In this document: piece after piece, positions 35,132 to 47,900 of the stretch | How the letters are laid out: each line of letters opens with the position of its first letter | Position numbering within the stretch: position 1 is the stretch's first letter | Origin: Syncephalis plumigaleata | Taxonomy: Eukaryota > Zoopagomycota > Zoopagomycetes > Zoopagales > Piptocephalidaceae | NCBI GenBank assembly: GCA_025201365.1 | Contig: JAIXMF010000001.1 | Span: 62,001 to 126,000 of the forward strand | DNA: 64,000 bases | Reading direction: 5' to 3' | Position numbers and translations under genes: made by a program | Notes under the pieces: generated by a model | What the model saw: only the letters and a program-made list of their open reading frames with translations | The model's database searches: none | Told to the model about the DNA's origin: nothing

Positions 35132-35315
35132 TGGCTGGTTCATTGATTGAATAAATATGAGGTATTCTGACCATTACAAGCAAAAATCATTTATCAACCA
35201 CCAACACATTGATTATTAATCCATTGTTGTCGTTTACTCATATAATTGATAGCTTAATTCGTATCAGTTACTCTTGTTCTATTCTTACTTCTTACGCTGT
35301 AGTCAACATAATACA

Positions 35316-37936
35316 ATGACAGACGCACTCGTAGATCGTTTCGTTTTATTCTATGCCTCGCAGACTGGTAATGCAGAATGGATTGCAAAGAGTCTAGACA
35401 AGACTGCCCACGAGAAGGGCTACAGTTGTCGTTGTTTAGAAATGGATTCATATGCAGAAGTAAGCGGTTCAAGAAACATAGAGAGATGCAAAGAAACTAA
35501 GATCTATTAGGTTGAACTGGATAAAGAACAACTGCTAGTATTTGTCGTGTCCACTACGGGCGATGGAGACCCGCCTGACAATAGTCTAAAGTTTTGGCGA
35601 TGGTTACGACGTAATAAACAACCGGAACCGTTGGCTCATGTCAGATATGCTATTTTAGGTATATTAAACAATGAATAACAAGTAGCATCAATAGACTGAT
35701 GAATCTAATGGTATAACGTGTATATGTATATTAGGATTGGGCGATACAAACTATGAAAACTTTTGCAATACAGCTCGACGATTAGACGCGAAACTACAGG
35801 AAATGAAGGCACAGTCATTTTATCCTACAGGCAAAGCAGATGATGCTACAGGGTAGGCATACTCTAGATGATGATGATGATGATGATGATGACATGTCAT
35901 AATAACTATAATACATGAATGTAGATTAGAGGAAGTAGTAGATCCATGGATAGAAGGATTCTGGCCAGCATTGGCTAAAGTATGTCGACAAACTACTGCT
36001 GCCGCTACTACTCCTGTATCAACTGATAACAATAGTAGTAATCCAGTATCAAAACTATCCAGTGTACTGGTTGCTCCTTCATCGTCTACACCGCCTACAG
36101 TGAATACACCTGCTTTGCAAGATGTGGTGGCATCGACATCATTGGAAACAGAGATTAAAAGCAGGATCGATGCATTAACGACTAAAGTGACGAAATTAGC
36201 CACACATCAAGATAAAGCGACGAGTGACACGACACCTTATCCCGCTTACACCATGGATCTAGACACGGCAGCACTTGATGACGGTCTCTCCAAACTGACT
36301 AATCTAGCGAAATCACCGCCTGCTTTATGTAAACTGGTAGATACCACAAGTGTACAAGCAGACACTCCACGCGAGTCACCCGTCTTCTTCGCACCACCAT
36401 CACCTTTATTATACGCTCGGCTTAAAGGAGCACGTACGCTTACGGCACCCACAGCGGTTAAACGTACACTTCATCTAACATTGGCAATCATGGCGAATGC
36501 TGACGAAAGCAGTGCACCATTGAACGAGGAACTTGATCTATTACCGGGCGATGCCTTTGGTATTATTTGCCAAAATGATCCACGTTTAGTACAAGCGATT
36601 CTAGAGCAATTAAACGCCACCGATAATGCAGATCAGCCATTACCGTCGAGTCATTGGTGGAGGCCGATGCATTGCCGTCACATCTTAGTCTGGCGGGTCA
36701 GTTGGCCACAACGACACGTCGTGAACTACTCACTCATGCACTCGATCTAACGGGCGTACTACGCAAGACAACACTACGCTTGTTGGCTGATGTAGCCACT
36801 GATCTTACCGATAAGAAGAAACTGCTTTATTTATCGAGTAAACAAGGTAATACTTACGTTATTAATAATCAATTAGCTATTAACGCGACAGTACATGTTA
36901 TAGGATCGGATGCATTTAAAAAACTACGCGATCAACAGCCCACCCTACTTGATCTGCTGTTGACATTCCCCTCGGCTAACCATCGGTGGATCGTTTAGTG
37001 GATGCGTTACCCGCACTACAACCACGCAGCTACTCCTGTACCAACACACCGCTAACACATCCACGCGAATTACACTTTGCCTTTAATGTGGCCGACTACA
37101 CGGACAATATAAGCGACATCGATTGGGCGTGTGCACACCATGGCTAGATCGATTGGTGTCGTCCAGTCTAAAGGGGGATGTGTCATCGGCAATCACAGCA
37201 TCACTTGTACGCGTCTACCTTCGTCCTAATGTCACCAACTTCCGCGTGCCTGACTCGTCCATTCATAGGCCGTTGATTCTAGTGGGACCAGGTACAGGTG
37301 TGGCGCCATTCATCGGATTCCTCGCTCATCGAGCGGAACAACGTCGTTTACGCTTAGCGATGGGCGGTATTGCACGCGTGCCACGTCAAGCAGTGGATGC
37401 TGCATTCGGTGCCATCTATTTATTCTACGGTTGTCGCGATGATCGACTTGACTTTTTGTATCAATATGAGATCGAGCAGGCCAAGACGAATGGCACACTC
37501 ACCGAGTTGATTCTCGCCATTAGTCGTCGCGAGGAACATGCACATCGTCGATACGTGCAAGATGGTCTACGCGAACGAGCCACGCTTATATGGCAACTAA
37601 TGACGGAGAAACAAGCGATGATATTCGTATGCGGGTAAGGATAATGAACAAGCATGGCACCTACATGTGTATGTTTGATGCCATATGTTAATAATCTTGC
37701 TATTACTAGTGATGCAACTAATATGGCCAAGGATGTTAATAACGCTCTTGTGGACATTATTAAGGAACAAGGTCAGCTAAGTGACACTAAAGCTGCACTG
37801 GAAGTAATAGCAGAATGGAGTAAGGAAGGACGCTATTTACGAGATCTGGTAAGATTATTATTGTTATTACTACGAAACTACGTTAACTAATGGATACTAC
37901 TTGTCTCGATTATTCTATTCATATTAGTGGGCGTAA
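35316..37936 (+). CDS. Methionine synthase reductase-like diflavin reductase
   Basis: MTRR passes electrons from NADPH through FAD and FMN to reactivate cobalamin-dependent methionine synthase. Exons 35316-35459, 35511-35658, 35735-35852, 35925-36846, 36904-37634, 37710-37848 and 37928-37936. The FMN (flavodoxin) domain has LFYASQTGNAEWIA, VVSTTGDGDPPDNSLKFW and ILGLGDTNYENFCNTARRLD, with ADDATGLEEVVDPWIEGFWP, which resembles MTRR more than P450 reductase. A Ser/Thr/Pro linker of about 130 residues follows. The FAD/NADPH part has LKGARTLTAP, LLPGDAFGIICQND, LLDLLLTFPSA, RPLILVGPGTGVAPFIGFLA, FYGCRDDRLDFLY and KQAMIFVCGDATNMAKDVNN, ending DLWA. Frame slips occur near 36640, 36980 and 37120. 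Other diflavin reductases are possible but fit less well. Confidence 0.82.
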
Positions 37937-38238
37937 AATGATACTAGTTCAATAGGATATTGCTGCCATATAATGTTCTTATTAGATCAATATGATTATT
38001 GACTATTCTATTCTAGCAATATAAATACATCATAATTAATAAATCGTACAAATTATCTAATCTAGTCTAGTCTAGTCTAATACGTAGTTAATAGTTCATT
38101 TAACAGCATGCTTCATTAATTTTATTCGAATGAAAACCTACAACCAACATCATATACGCGTTCTACTCCTAATCAACAAGTAATGATCAATGTAACAACA
38201 CTTGTCAAGAGTATTACCAAAGTACGCTTGTGTTTATT
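37937..38238. other. Intergenic, convergent 3' ends
   Basis: Short region between convergent genes. A CTAGT pentanucleotide repeat (tctagtctagtctagtct) lies at 38062-38079 and AATAAA-like signals near 38036. Nothing else recognised. Confidence 0.5.
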
Positions 38239-39248
38239 TTACTGTGGCTGACCTCGGCCATAATTAGGTGGTGGTCCTCCATAATTACTATCATTATCAT
38301 AGTTAATCTATTATGAATTGCAATATTGTTGCTGTATACTTACCCTGGTGGTGGTGGTGGTGGTGGTCCGCCTCGACCCGGGAATCCTCCAGGCCCGCCC
38401 ATATGTGGTGGTGGTGGTGGCATACCACGTCCTGGATATCCACCTGGTGGTCCACCTCGACCTGGGAATCCACCTGGTCCGCCCATATGTGGTGGTGGTG
38501 GTGGCATACCACGTCCTGGATAGCCGCCTGGTGGTCCTGGTGGTCCTGGTGGTCCTCCCATATGTGGTGGTGGTGGCATACCACGTCCTGGATAAGCACC
38601 GGGTGGTCCTGGTGGTGGAGCTCCACGACCATAAGCCATGGGTGCTGCTGCCGCTGTTGGATGCATGGCACCGGGTGCTGGACCTCCTACACCACGTACT
38701 GGACCCGCCAATCCTAATGAATCATCCAGCAAACATGTAACAATTAGTAGCGAGTATAAACTGGGTGTGTAGCTTATTATTACCGGCACCTGCCATGCCT
38801 GGCGGTCCCATTGGCATGCCACGACCCGCTGGACGACCCATACCGGGACCGGCTGCCATTTGTGCGGCGGTTGCCGATCGTAGACGATGCTCCTCGGGTG
38901 TCACGGGTGGTGGTCCCTCCACCGTAATACTAACAATAATTTCACCGCGTAGAATGACAAGACCAAGTGCACGACGTAGATCCTGAGTGGTCTTACCGCT
39001 AGGCAATGGCTTCTTCGTTTTAACCTTACGGAATTCCTCACAGTCAGCCAGCACTAAATTCATATGTTTATCAAATGCAAGCATTTGTCCTGTAAATTGA
39101 CGCGTATCCGACAACGTAATGCGAAGCCGATAGTTAATCAGGCTAAGCATCTTTGAATTCTTGGAGATCGTCTAATTATGATTATGCCAATATTGTTACT
39201 AAATCAACACTATACATATACATATGGTTTACGCCTTATAGTTACCAT
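38239..39248 (-). CDS. SMB1: Small nuclear ribonucleoprotein SmB/B'
   Basis: Core Sm ring protein of spliceosomal snRNPs. Four coding exons: 39246-39248 (just the ATG), 38784-39171, 38344-38713 and 38239-38287, in exact phase, about 269 residues. It reads M, then TISKNSKMLSLINYRLRITL, RQFTGQMLAFDKHMNLVLAD (Sm1), and ALGLVILRGEIIVSITVEGP (Sm2). The tail is Pro/Gly/Arg-rich with repeats of GRGMPPPPPHMGG, as in human SmB, which bind WW-domain and methyl-arginine partners. The start codon alone in exon 1 is a real feature of some Sm genes and is supported here by a good donor and by the conserved residues SKSSK-like that follow. On the opposite strand the GGTGGT repeats give long spurious frames. 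Confidence 0.95.
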
Positions 39249-39754
39249 GATGGATACAAGTAGACGGAGGCAGAGGCCGTCCGTTAATCCTTGCTATGAT
39301 CACTGATCAAGAATAAGCAATCAACACACGAGTGATTACTACAAGATCCTACAAGAAGACCACTATAACGCGTCGATATCCGTTCAATAATCGTGACTAA
39401 TAGTGATTATAGAACAGTAGATGGGATGGATATACGCGCGTAATGATCAAGAAAAGAAAGGAATGGGTCAAGAAACATGAGACACATACACACAACACAT
39501 TCATCAATGAAGACAAAAAAATACTCCTTACCTTTCTCTTTCTCTCTTCCTTACATTATACCTTGATCCTATATCTACGTGATAATATTTAGTGTTTATT
39601 ATAAATGATTATTAAGAATTTGCAAATAAAGATTCACATATTACATGAAAAGAAAAGATATAGAAATAATTAGAATATACATATAATCCCTGATACAACA
39701 CGTATCTAGTACATGTGTGCTATTCATTCATCGTCTACTACGCTTTGTTCGCTA
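39249..39754. other. Intergenic; SmB promoter and arrestin 3' side
   Basis: No coding character. AT-rich with a CTTTCTCTTT pyrimidine tract at 39531-39545. Nothing further recognised. Confidence 0.5.
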
Positions 39755-42384
39755 CTATTCTCTATTATTACTAGGTGTACGTTCAAATGATGCCGCTACA
39801 TCGCTCGCATCATCTAGTTTCATAGATGGTGTCACAGATAGTGCAGGACTCATAGTACCATTACCATCTCCACTCTCTAAATCCGTACTAGCCGCGTTAA
39901 TCTCTTGGATAGAAGAGAAGCTCTGACTATCTGTATCGCTTTCTTCTTCGTCTTCATTCAACATTTGATCTCCATCGTCCGAATCTGTTTGTATCATCTC
40001 CTCTAGAATACCATCCGAATCAGCTGCACCATTATCTCGATTATCATTCGACTCTATTAAATCATGGTATGATGTGGCGATAGATTAGAAGCAAGTGGTG
40101 ATGTCACCGGTGGATGTGTAGCTGTGGGTGGTGGCGATAATGACGATGATGGCGGCACTGCAATAAGATCATACGAAGGTGGTGGCGTCAATATATCATT
40201 GTGAAGATTAGTATTACTATTACTATCGTCAATAACAGTGGTGTCTTGTTCTGCCACACGCGTGTACAATGGCAATGGCTCGCCTAAAGAGATACGCGAT
40301 CGGTCTCCATACCCTTGTCCGTCGATGTCACGTCCATGCTGTGTAGACGAAGGAGCGGGTCGTCGATAGTTGGCCATCACAATGGGTACGCGTACGGTGA
40401 GTCGTGTGTCGTGACAGCCACGCCGAGGAAACACGGATACCATCACGTAATAGGAGAGATGGATTGGTGAGTCGCGTCGTGTGGTCGTGGGTGGTTCCAT
40501 AACATCGGTGGGCAGAGTAACGGTCAGATTAGTGGTTAGCGCTTCAGCATCAATGTTGATGGCCTCGATGGCATAGGAGATGGTACGCGATATACGTTCA
40601 GTATTTCTAGTAGTAATAAATACAAATGGTTAATATGCTATACTAATAATAACGATATAGCAATGGAAATACGTACGATCCCATGTTGACAGTTTGTCGA
40701 CGTCGTAACTCGACGAGAATACCCTCCGATTGTTGTAGTTCGCAGAAATGCGTAACCTCGACATTCACCGGTATATCCTCTCCTATATTGATTTAACAGT
40801 TATCATTAATAAATACAATATCTAATTATTACAATCCTTCTCGATTTACCTAATAGATATCCCGTACGATCCAGGGCCACCTTACATGACACCGTGCCTT
40901 TCGGTGCACGTCCCATACGTGTCCAGAACCCGCCCACTACCACCTCCATACTGTTTTGACCCTCGGCCGGCTGTTCCAATCGGCGTCGATTAACGGGAAC
41001 ACGCGACTGCACAGGCAAGTCGATCGAAATGAGTCGACGTGGTTTCGGCCAGGGTTGCGCATAGGTTGCCGTTAACTCGTAACGAATAAATGTCAATGAT
41101 TCCTATGATTAATCATTGATTAGCATTACTAGCATTACTATTGTTATTCAATAACTTACATAGAATGTACTCGGCATATCTGTCAACACGTCATTGGGTG
41201 TGGGCAGTACGAATTGGAATGGAAATCGATGAAATCCCTTGCCCAGTTGATTGGTTCCTCCATCGAGGCGAACGAGCGTAATCGTCGATGTTCCCGTTCA
41301 CTAACCGGTAATGATGCTGATATAGGCGGTGCTAACCCACCCTCATCATGGCTCATGCCGTTCGCTTGTACACGAGTAATATCGGCACTACCCGCTCGTT
41401 GAGTCATATCCTTATGCGTAGACTGACCATTAGCATCGGAAGCAGAGCATGAACTTAGACCTAGACTACGCAACAACGGTGCTAGTTTCAACTTTGAGAA
41501 ATAATCAAATCTAGGAATAGCCGTGCTCGATGCGCTATTACTACGTGGTCGAGAAATGCCGATACACGGATTGATACAATGACTATCATCATTCGTATAC
41601 TGCTCCTGATCGGTTTGCGAAGTGGAGGATAGCCGCGAGTTCGATCCTGCCATTGTCACATTGACGGTAGGTACGTCAAGACTATTATTCGCATGGGACG
41701 AGTTGCGAGATAGGCCAGAGGGTCGAGGATCATTCGATAGCGAGGTTGATGGACGTGATTCTGACGTGCGTCCACCACCTAGAAATATCGGATTCTGATT
41801 AAGTGATTGCACGGCAGCACGAGCAGCTGACCACACCACCATTTCTTGTGCAAATAACTCCATGGTATCACTGCAACAACTGTTATCGTAGAATATTATT
41901 TGCTCATATTAGCGAACTGAGCCAGGTATAATAGTTGATCTAGGAAGAAAACACTTACTAATTGCGGCGAATGAAACATTGCATTGACCCACATAGTCGT
42001 ACACGTATTTCACGAGTATTTAACGGCTTGGATAATTCCAGTTCAACAATGCCTATCCATTATCATTTCGATATAATATAATAATAAGCAATAAAGTAAC
42101 ATGGACGATGTACAATTAGAATGACGATAACGGTAGTAATGATCAACATATTAGTAGTAATGTGTATTTAATAGCAATAAACGCGTTAGTTTAAGGAATA
42201 TACATGTATGATGTAATATCAGCCGTAGCTTACCTTTAACTTCATCGCCAGGATGATAGATGGCATCCGGTGTCTCTAATACAATACGGAAACCAGTTGC
42301 TCGTTGCTCGAGAGCGGCTTTCTGAACTCGAACTGACAAGGCATTGTCAGCCATGATGCCAGCCATGGCATTAATTCCGTTCAT
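39755..42384 (-). CDS. Arrestin-related trafficking adaptor (alpha-arrestin)
   Basis: Alpha-arrestins recruit the Nedd4/Rsp5 ubiquitin ligase to membrane transporters. Exons 42234-42384, 41959-42052, 41160-41870, 40850-41102, 40677-40782 and from 40606 on. Arrestin_N is seen as FRIVLETPDAIYHPGDEVKG, GIVELELSKPLNTREIRVRL and LPTPNDVLTDMPSTFYESLT plus FIRYELTATYAQP. Arrestin_C reads RLISIDLPVQSRVPVNRRRL, GEDIPVNVEVTHFCELQ and YYVMVSVFPRRG. A Ser-rich insert of about 180 residues sits inside the N domain. Near the C-terminus are LGEPLPLYTRV and TPPPSYDLIAV, the second a true PPxY motif for Rsp5. One frame slip lies near 41225. After an early stop at 40057 the acidic segment 39997-39755 probably belongs to the same tail after another slip. 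Start is the first in-frame ATG, 42384. Confidence 0.82.
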
Positions 42385-44902
42385 GGCGCAATAGGAAGAA
42401 CTAGTAGTAGTAGCAATAGTAGTAGTAGTAGTAGACCCGGTGTATCTTGACAATACAAGACCAAGATGAAATGAATATATAGGTGTATATAATTATTCTA
42501 AAGGGTGAAAACTTATAGATGACTATTACTATTACGAGCGTCGTTCATTAAAGAAATGAATGCAATAAAGAAGAAGAATAGCTGCCACAGCTCCAGATAA
42601 TAGTAACTACTATAGTTGATAGGGGAAGAAAAAGGATAGACTACTTATTGGTGAGTAAAGGAAGTTGAACAAAGACACAAAACGATAGAAATAAAGAGAG
42701 AGTGAGAGAGCGAGAGAGAGAGCAGTAGAGATAATAAAATAGAAAACACACGCAACACAGAGTTAGAGAAAGGATACAAGTCGAATGGGTGGAATATACG
42801 AACCAAGTAAACAAGGCAGTCTCTTATTTACTTATTGGTTGGCCTAAACGAGGATAGGTTGGTTGTATATGGTTGTGTATGATATGTATAATGTGTATGA
42901 CGGGTGCAGCTGTGTCTACTGCATGGATGTATAGGCGATAATGCCATAGAGTAATGCTTCCCGTGGAAGGAAACTGCGATGATAGTAGGGATATTGCACA
43001 CCTACCTACATATCATCACATAACATAGAAGAGAGGTAGAGCGACATCCATACGAACATTGTGCCGAGCAATGGTCGCTATACTAGTCAAACAAGTTTAT
43101 GCATACGCCATCGAGTAGTATCCATCTCTCGTTTTTCTTTCTATGGCACGCAGTCAGGCTACATACTGCATTCTACACGCGATCAGCATCACCCTAGCCT
43201 ATGAATTGTACAAGCTGAAAAATACAATGAATACGCGCATTAATACTAGCAAGTGCTGTCAGCCATGTGGTCTCTTCATGGCACGGCCCATCAAACAGAT
43301 ACGAACAAACACAAACAACAAACAGAAGGAGAGGGAGAGAAAGGTCAAAGCACACACGATAACGGGGCCAGCAACATGCCTGTGCTGGGATTTCTTTGTG
43401 TTCTCTAATGCAATGCCACGAGCAGCAGTTACCACGACCTCATACGGTAATACAACAGCAAAATGGCAATACCAGCATGTCATACAATAAACCACACATG
43501 CATATCCGCACCCGGTCCAGTGGGCCATTACAATGAGTGCGATAACAAGTAAATTCGTACATGTTCGGTGTTATAGCATGACAGTACACCTTTAAGTTTT
43601 GTGTGTGTGTGTCAACCCATCCATACTTTATTATATGGTTGCGCTGAATAAGCAATATCAGGCAATACAAGGTACATTCATAAAGTGTAATCAAATTAAA
43701 GAAAACCACAGCTTTACTAACAATGATGATGATGCTATTTCAATCTACGAACATGAACGAATCTTGGTAGTACACCTCATCTCTTTTGTAAACCTGATTG
43801 ACATTGTTGCCATCTTACATTGCTGATCACCCTGATGAGACAAAATGGATTATTCGTGCGTCGTCAACGGTCAAGGCAGCAATAGTAATACGAGTGTAAC
43901 ACAGTCTACAATCGGTCATATTCTTGATCATTGTAGTCTATTCGTGTAGAGCAACCTCATGACACATCAACCGTTGAATTTCTTGTTTTCTTTTCACGAT
44001 GTAAACCTACAAGCAACCGATGTCAATAGATAAATGCTATACTCATGATGCTGATGATGCACACTGCCTACAACAATGAAGAAGCAATTCATCATGCGTG
44101 TGTGCATGCTGCATAACACGAACAGGTACACCAACCATTCGGTAGTGATTGTTAGTTCATGGATTATTCCATTAGAAATGGTCCTTGCTATTAGCAATGT
44201 CAGTAAGCAGGTAGAAATACAGTTAATATACCAATTACTAAACATAATGATGTTAATTCTAGCTATTGTATTCATAAATATATAAAATACATTTGCGTAG
44301 CAATCAAGTTCAACTAGATTTAGACCCAGAGTGATATGAATGCACTCTATAACTTGAAATAGAAAGGTAAAATTGATTACAATTACTTGCTCATTCCATA
44401 CACATGAATAAAGCAGTAAACAGTAGAATGTGTTTTATTCGACTGATAAAGGTATAGACTATATGTTTAAAACGAGGATAGCATAGTCTTCAAAACTCAT
44501 TATAGAATGCTATTAATAGCCAAGAACATTTCTTAAAATAAAAAAGACCACATTTATAACGTGAAGGTAATTGCTTAAAACACCCGTGTCATCAAGTGAA
44601 ATCATCATGGTACTAATTGAGGCATACACACGTGTTTCTTTGACTGCTCATTTCTTTAGTAAAATTGATTGACATATGATTTTCTCATTTTCTTCTTTTT
44701 TTAATACAGTCAATGGGTTGCATGGGTCATTCTTTTTTGCATGACATTTTTTCTACTCATTCCTCTTCAATTAGATATATTTTATTTACGAGTATCGAGG
44801 TACAGTTAGTCGTGGATTATCAAGAAGTGAGCAGTGAATACATCATTGATGTTGTATCATAACAAGATAGACCTACTTACATTGTATCCATGGTAATAGA
44901 TA
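42385..44902. other. Intergenic, 2.5 kb, no gene recognised
   Basis: Divergent promoter region between the arrestin and ABCC genes. Several frames of 70-115 codons exist on both strands, but they overlap each other, lack domain features and have no good intron support. Contains GA-rich (42690-42722) and GT (43601-43612) tracts. No tRNA or other RNA gene was found by eye. Confidence 0.5.
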
Positions 44903-47900
44903 ATGGATAATTTCAGTAGAGACAAGACCATCATCGAGAATTGGCTAGTCTGGTAAGTTGTATGCTATGCAAATGATTGTATGAGTTGTTAATAGGTGCA
45001 TGTATGCATGTATATCTATCAATTGTAGGCTGAACGGTCTTTATCTTGTTTTTATCCTGTTCTTGCTTGGTCATATATATCGGATACGGAAGGAATGGAC
45101 GAGTGAACAGCGTAGAGATCATGCTGTAACGAGTGGATCGATGGCTGATCCATCTAGAGAGAGGACACCACTACTTGCATCTATCAGCAATAACAGTTCT
45201 AGTAGTGCTAGTAATAGTGATTATGGCATTACACAATCAGTTTCTTCAAGTAGCTCGACTCCAATCACTACTGCTACTGCTACTGCTACTACTGCTACTG
45301 CTACTACTGCTACTACTGCTAGTACTACCGTTGTTGTTGGACGTGACAATCTTATTGTCTATACTGTGCAAGTTGGTTTGATCTTGGCACTTACCGTTTC
45401 AGCCATGATCGAATGGAGATGGCAATCATCCAACACTCCATCATCAGTAATGCCTGCCAGATCATTCTTGTCGAAACAGCATTCACTAGAGATAAGCTTA
45501 GATGGATTGGGTTGGGTGAGTATCTACATGTCATCTCATATGCTACATAGTTGTACTAGTCATTAACATGAAAACTTCTCGAATAGCTATGTCTTCTTTG
45601 TGGTGCCACTTGTCAAATCTGGTGTGTACTATGCCAATCAGCCTGCAATGTAACAGCATCACTTGCACGCTATTTGATCAAACGGCTGCATCATCCATTG
45701 AACTATTTAACTATTATTACGGCATTCTATACGGGCATTCACTTATTCATCGATATTCATCGGTATTCTACAATGCCATTTACGGGATTCACACATGTAG
45801 ACCCTAGTCAAATAGATGCAAACGCTAAAAAGGACAAGCATTCATTGCAAGATTTGCTTTTGTTACGCTCGGTATTGACATTAGTCATGCTTGTAACGCT
45901 ATTATTCTTACGAAATCCCACGACAGATGATAATAACATGCGTTTACGCGAGGGAGGTCGAGTAATGACGCGTGAGGCAGGTGCTTCAATCTGGGAACGT
46001 GCCTCGTTTTCATGGCTGTCACCGTTAATGAAAGCCGGACGACAATCGGGTAGAATAGAGGAGACCGATCTATGGGAGCTACTATCGAATGATCAGTCGA
46101 GTAAGGCTGCAAGCACATTTGCTCATCACAGGTAATGTATATATATACAAGCATGCAAGCATGTAATAGCAAATGTTTCCATGACTAAATGACATTCTAT
46201 CCTATAGACGACCAAGTTTACTGCTATCATTGTTGCTGACATTCCAAGGTGATCTGTGGAAGCAAATGGGATATGCCTGTCTGTGGAGTCTGTTCATGTA
46301 TTCCCCGCCATTATTCCTAAATCGATTACTAAAAGCTATTGCGTCAAAGGATGAAGCATCATCATCACCATCATCATCGCCACCATCTGATAGCAACCCG
46401 TTGGATTATGCCTACTTTGATGCATTCGGTCTATTACTTGGAACACTTCTTATGAGTGCATGTTTACAGCAAGCGGCATTCTACGGACAGCATGTGGCAG
46501 TGCGTACTCGTGCCATACTCTCGGGTCTAATATTCGAGAAATGTCTAAAACGTCGTGTTGTTCAATCGACTCCATCAAGACATCGTCGTGTAAATCGAGA
46601 CTCATCGGTGAACGTACACGATGAACCTAGCGCGACTCATGAAGTATCGGCACATGACGATAACAAAGAGAAAAAGGCCGATTCGAAGGATGCCGGTTCC
46701 ATTACCAATTTACTTAACGTTGATGTCCAACACATTAGTGATGCATTCAGTTATACACATCTATTTGTGGGTAGTGTTATTCAGATTGCAGTTGCCCTTA
46801 CTTTCCTATCATTCCTACTTGGATGGGCCACGGCATTCGGCATTGCCAGTATGTTGCCAGTCTACTGGGCATCACGCTATGTTGGTCGTAACTTTACACA
46901 AGTTATGGCGCAATTACTTAGTGCATCAGATCGACGATTATCAATTATGAATGAGGTAAGCTACTATTATCACTACTACATTTACATATACATTAATACG
47001 CATATGTTCATTTCATTGTTGTCTCTCTACGCTAGGTGATGCAAACGATACGTGTTATCAAGTTGTTTGCATGGGAACCTCAATTCTCCGATAAGATAAT
47101 GAAGGCACGAGAAGTAGAGCTAAGAGTATTATGGCAACGAATGATGATGTTCATCGCCTTCATGTCCATTAGCATGGGTGGACCTGTACTTATTATGTCA
47201 GTGACACTCGGTGCTTATACTACACTACTTGATCAAGCACTGACTGCATCGGTTGCCTTTACTACGGTTGCATTGTTTAATTCGCTAAGACGTGCCGTGG
47301 AACAATTCCCCGAAATGCTATTCTGGCTATTGCAATGTCGAGTGAGTGCACAACGTATTAATACATTCCTATCGGAAGAAGAGGTTACTGCGTCAACTGC
47401 TGCACGAGCATCAACACAGTCGGGCTCGCCTGCTTCATCTAAACAGACCATTGGATTCAATCATGCATTCTTTACCTGGAACAATAGTGCCACTAGTTAT
47501 AAGATTGATGCCAACGATACAGGCGATGAATCGGCTGCCTCCACCTTGTTAAACGAGTCGTCCAGCCAGCATGAAGAACCGACAGGATTCCACTGAGTGA
47601 TTACATATTCAATTCCCAGTCGGTGAACTAAGCATTGTTGCAGGTCCAACCGGTAGTGGTAAATCATCATTGCTAATGGCATTGCTTGGTGGTAAGTAGC
47701 TAGCTAGCTAGTTAGTAATTATGACGATGAAGAAATGGCTTGCTAACCTTCAGTATTGACATATAGAAATGACCCTTACCAATGGACAGACATTCCTACC
47801 AAAACATAATGGATCCCCATTATTGCATAGTATGGATAGTGAGCTTGCGTATGTGGCACAACAAGCATGGTTACAAAACATCACCATTCGTGAAAACATT

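Noticed and set aside
38313-38740. Plus-strand frames rich in Trp, Val or Gly opposite SmB
   Set aside because: Mirror of the CCA/CCT-rich tail repeat of SmB; low-complexity artefacts.
43143-43490. 115-codon open frame on the plus strand between the arrestin and ABCC genes
   Set aside because: Overlaps equally long frames on the other strand, no domain, no conserved-looking pattern, no splice context.
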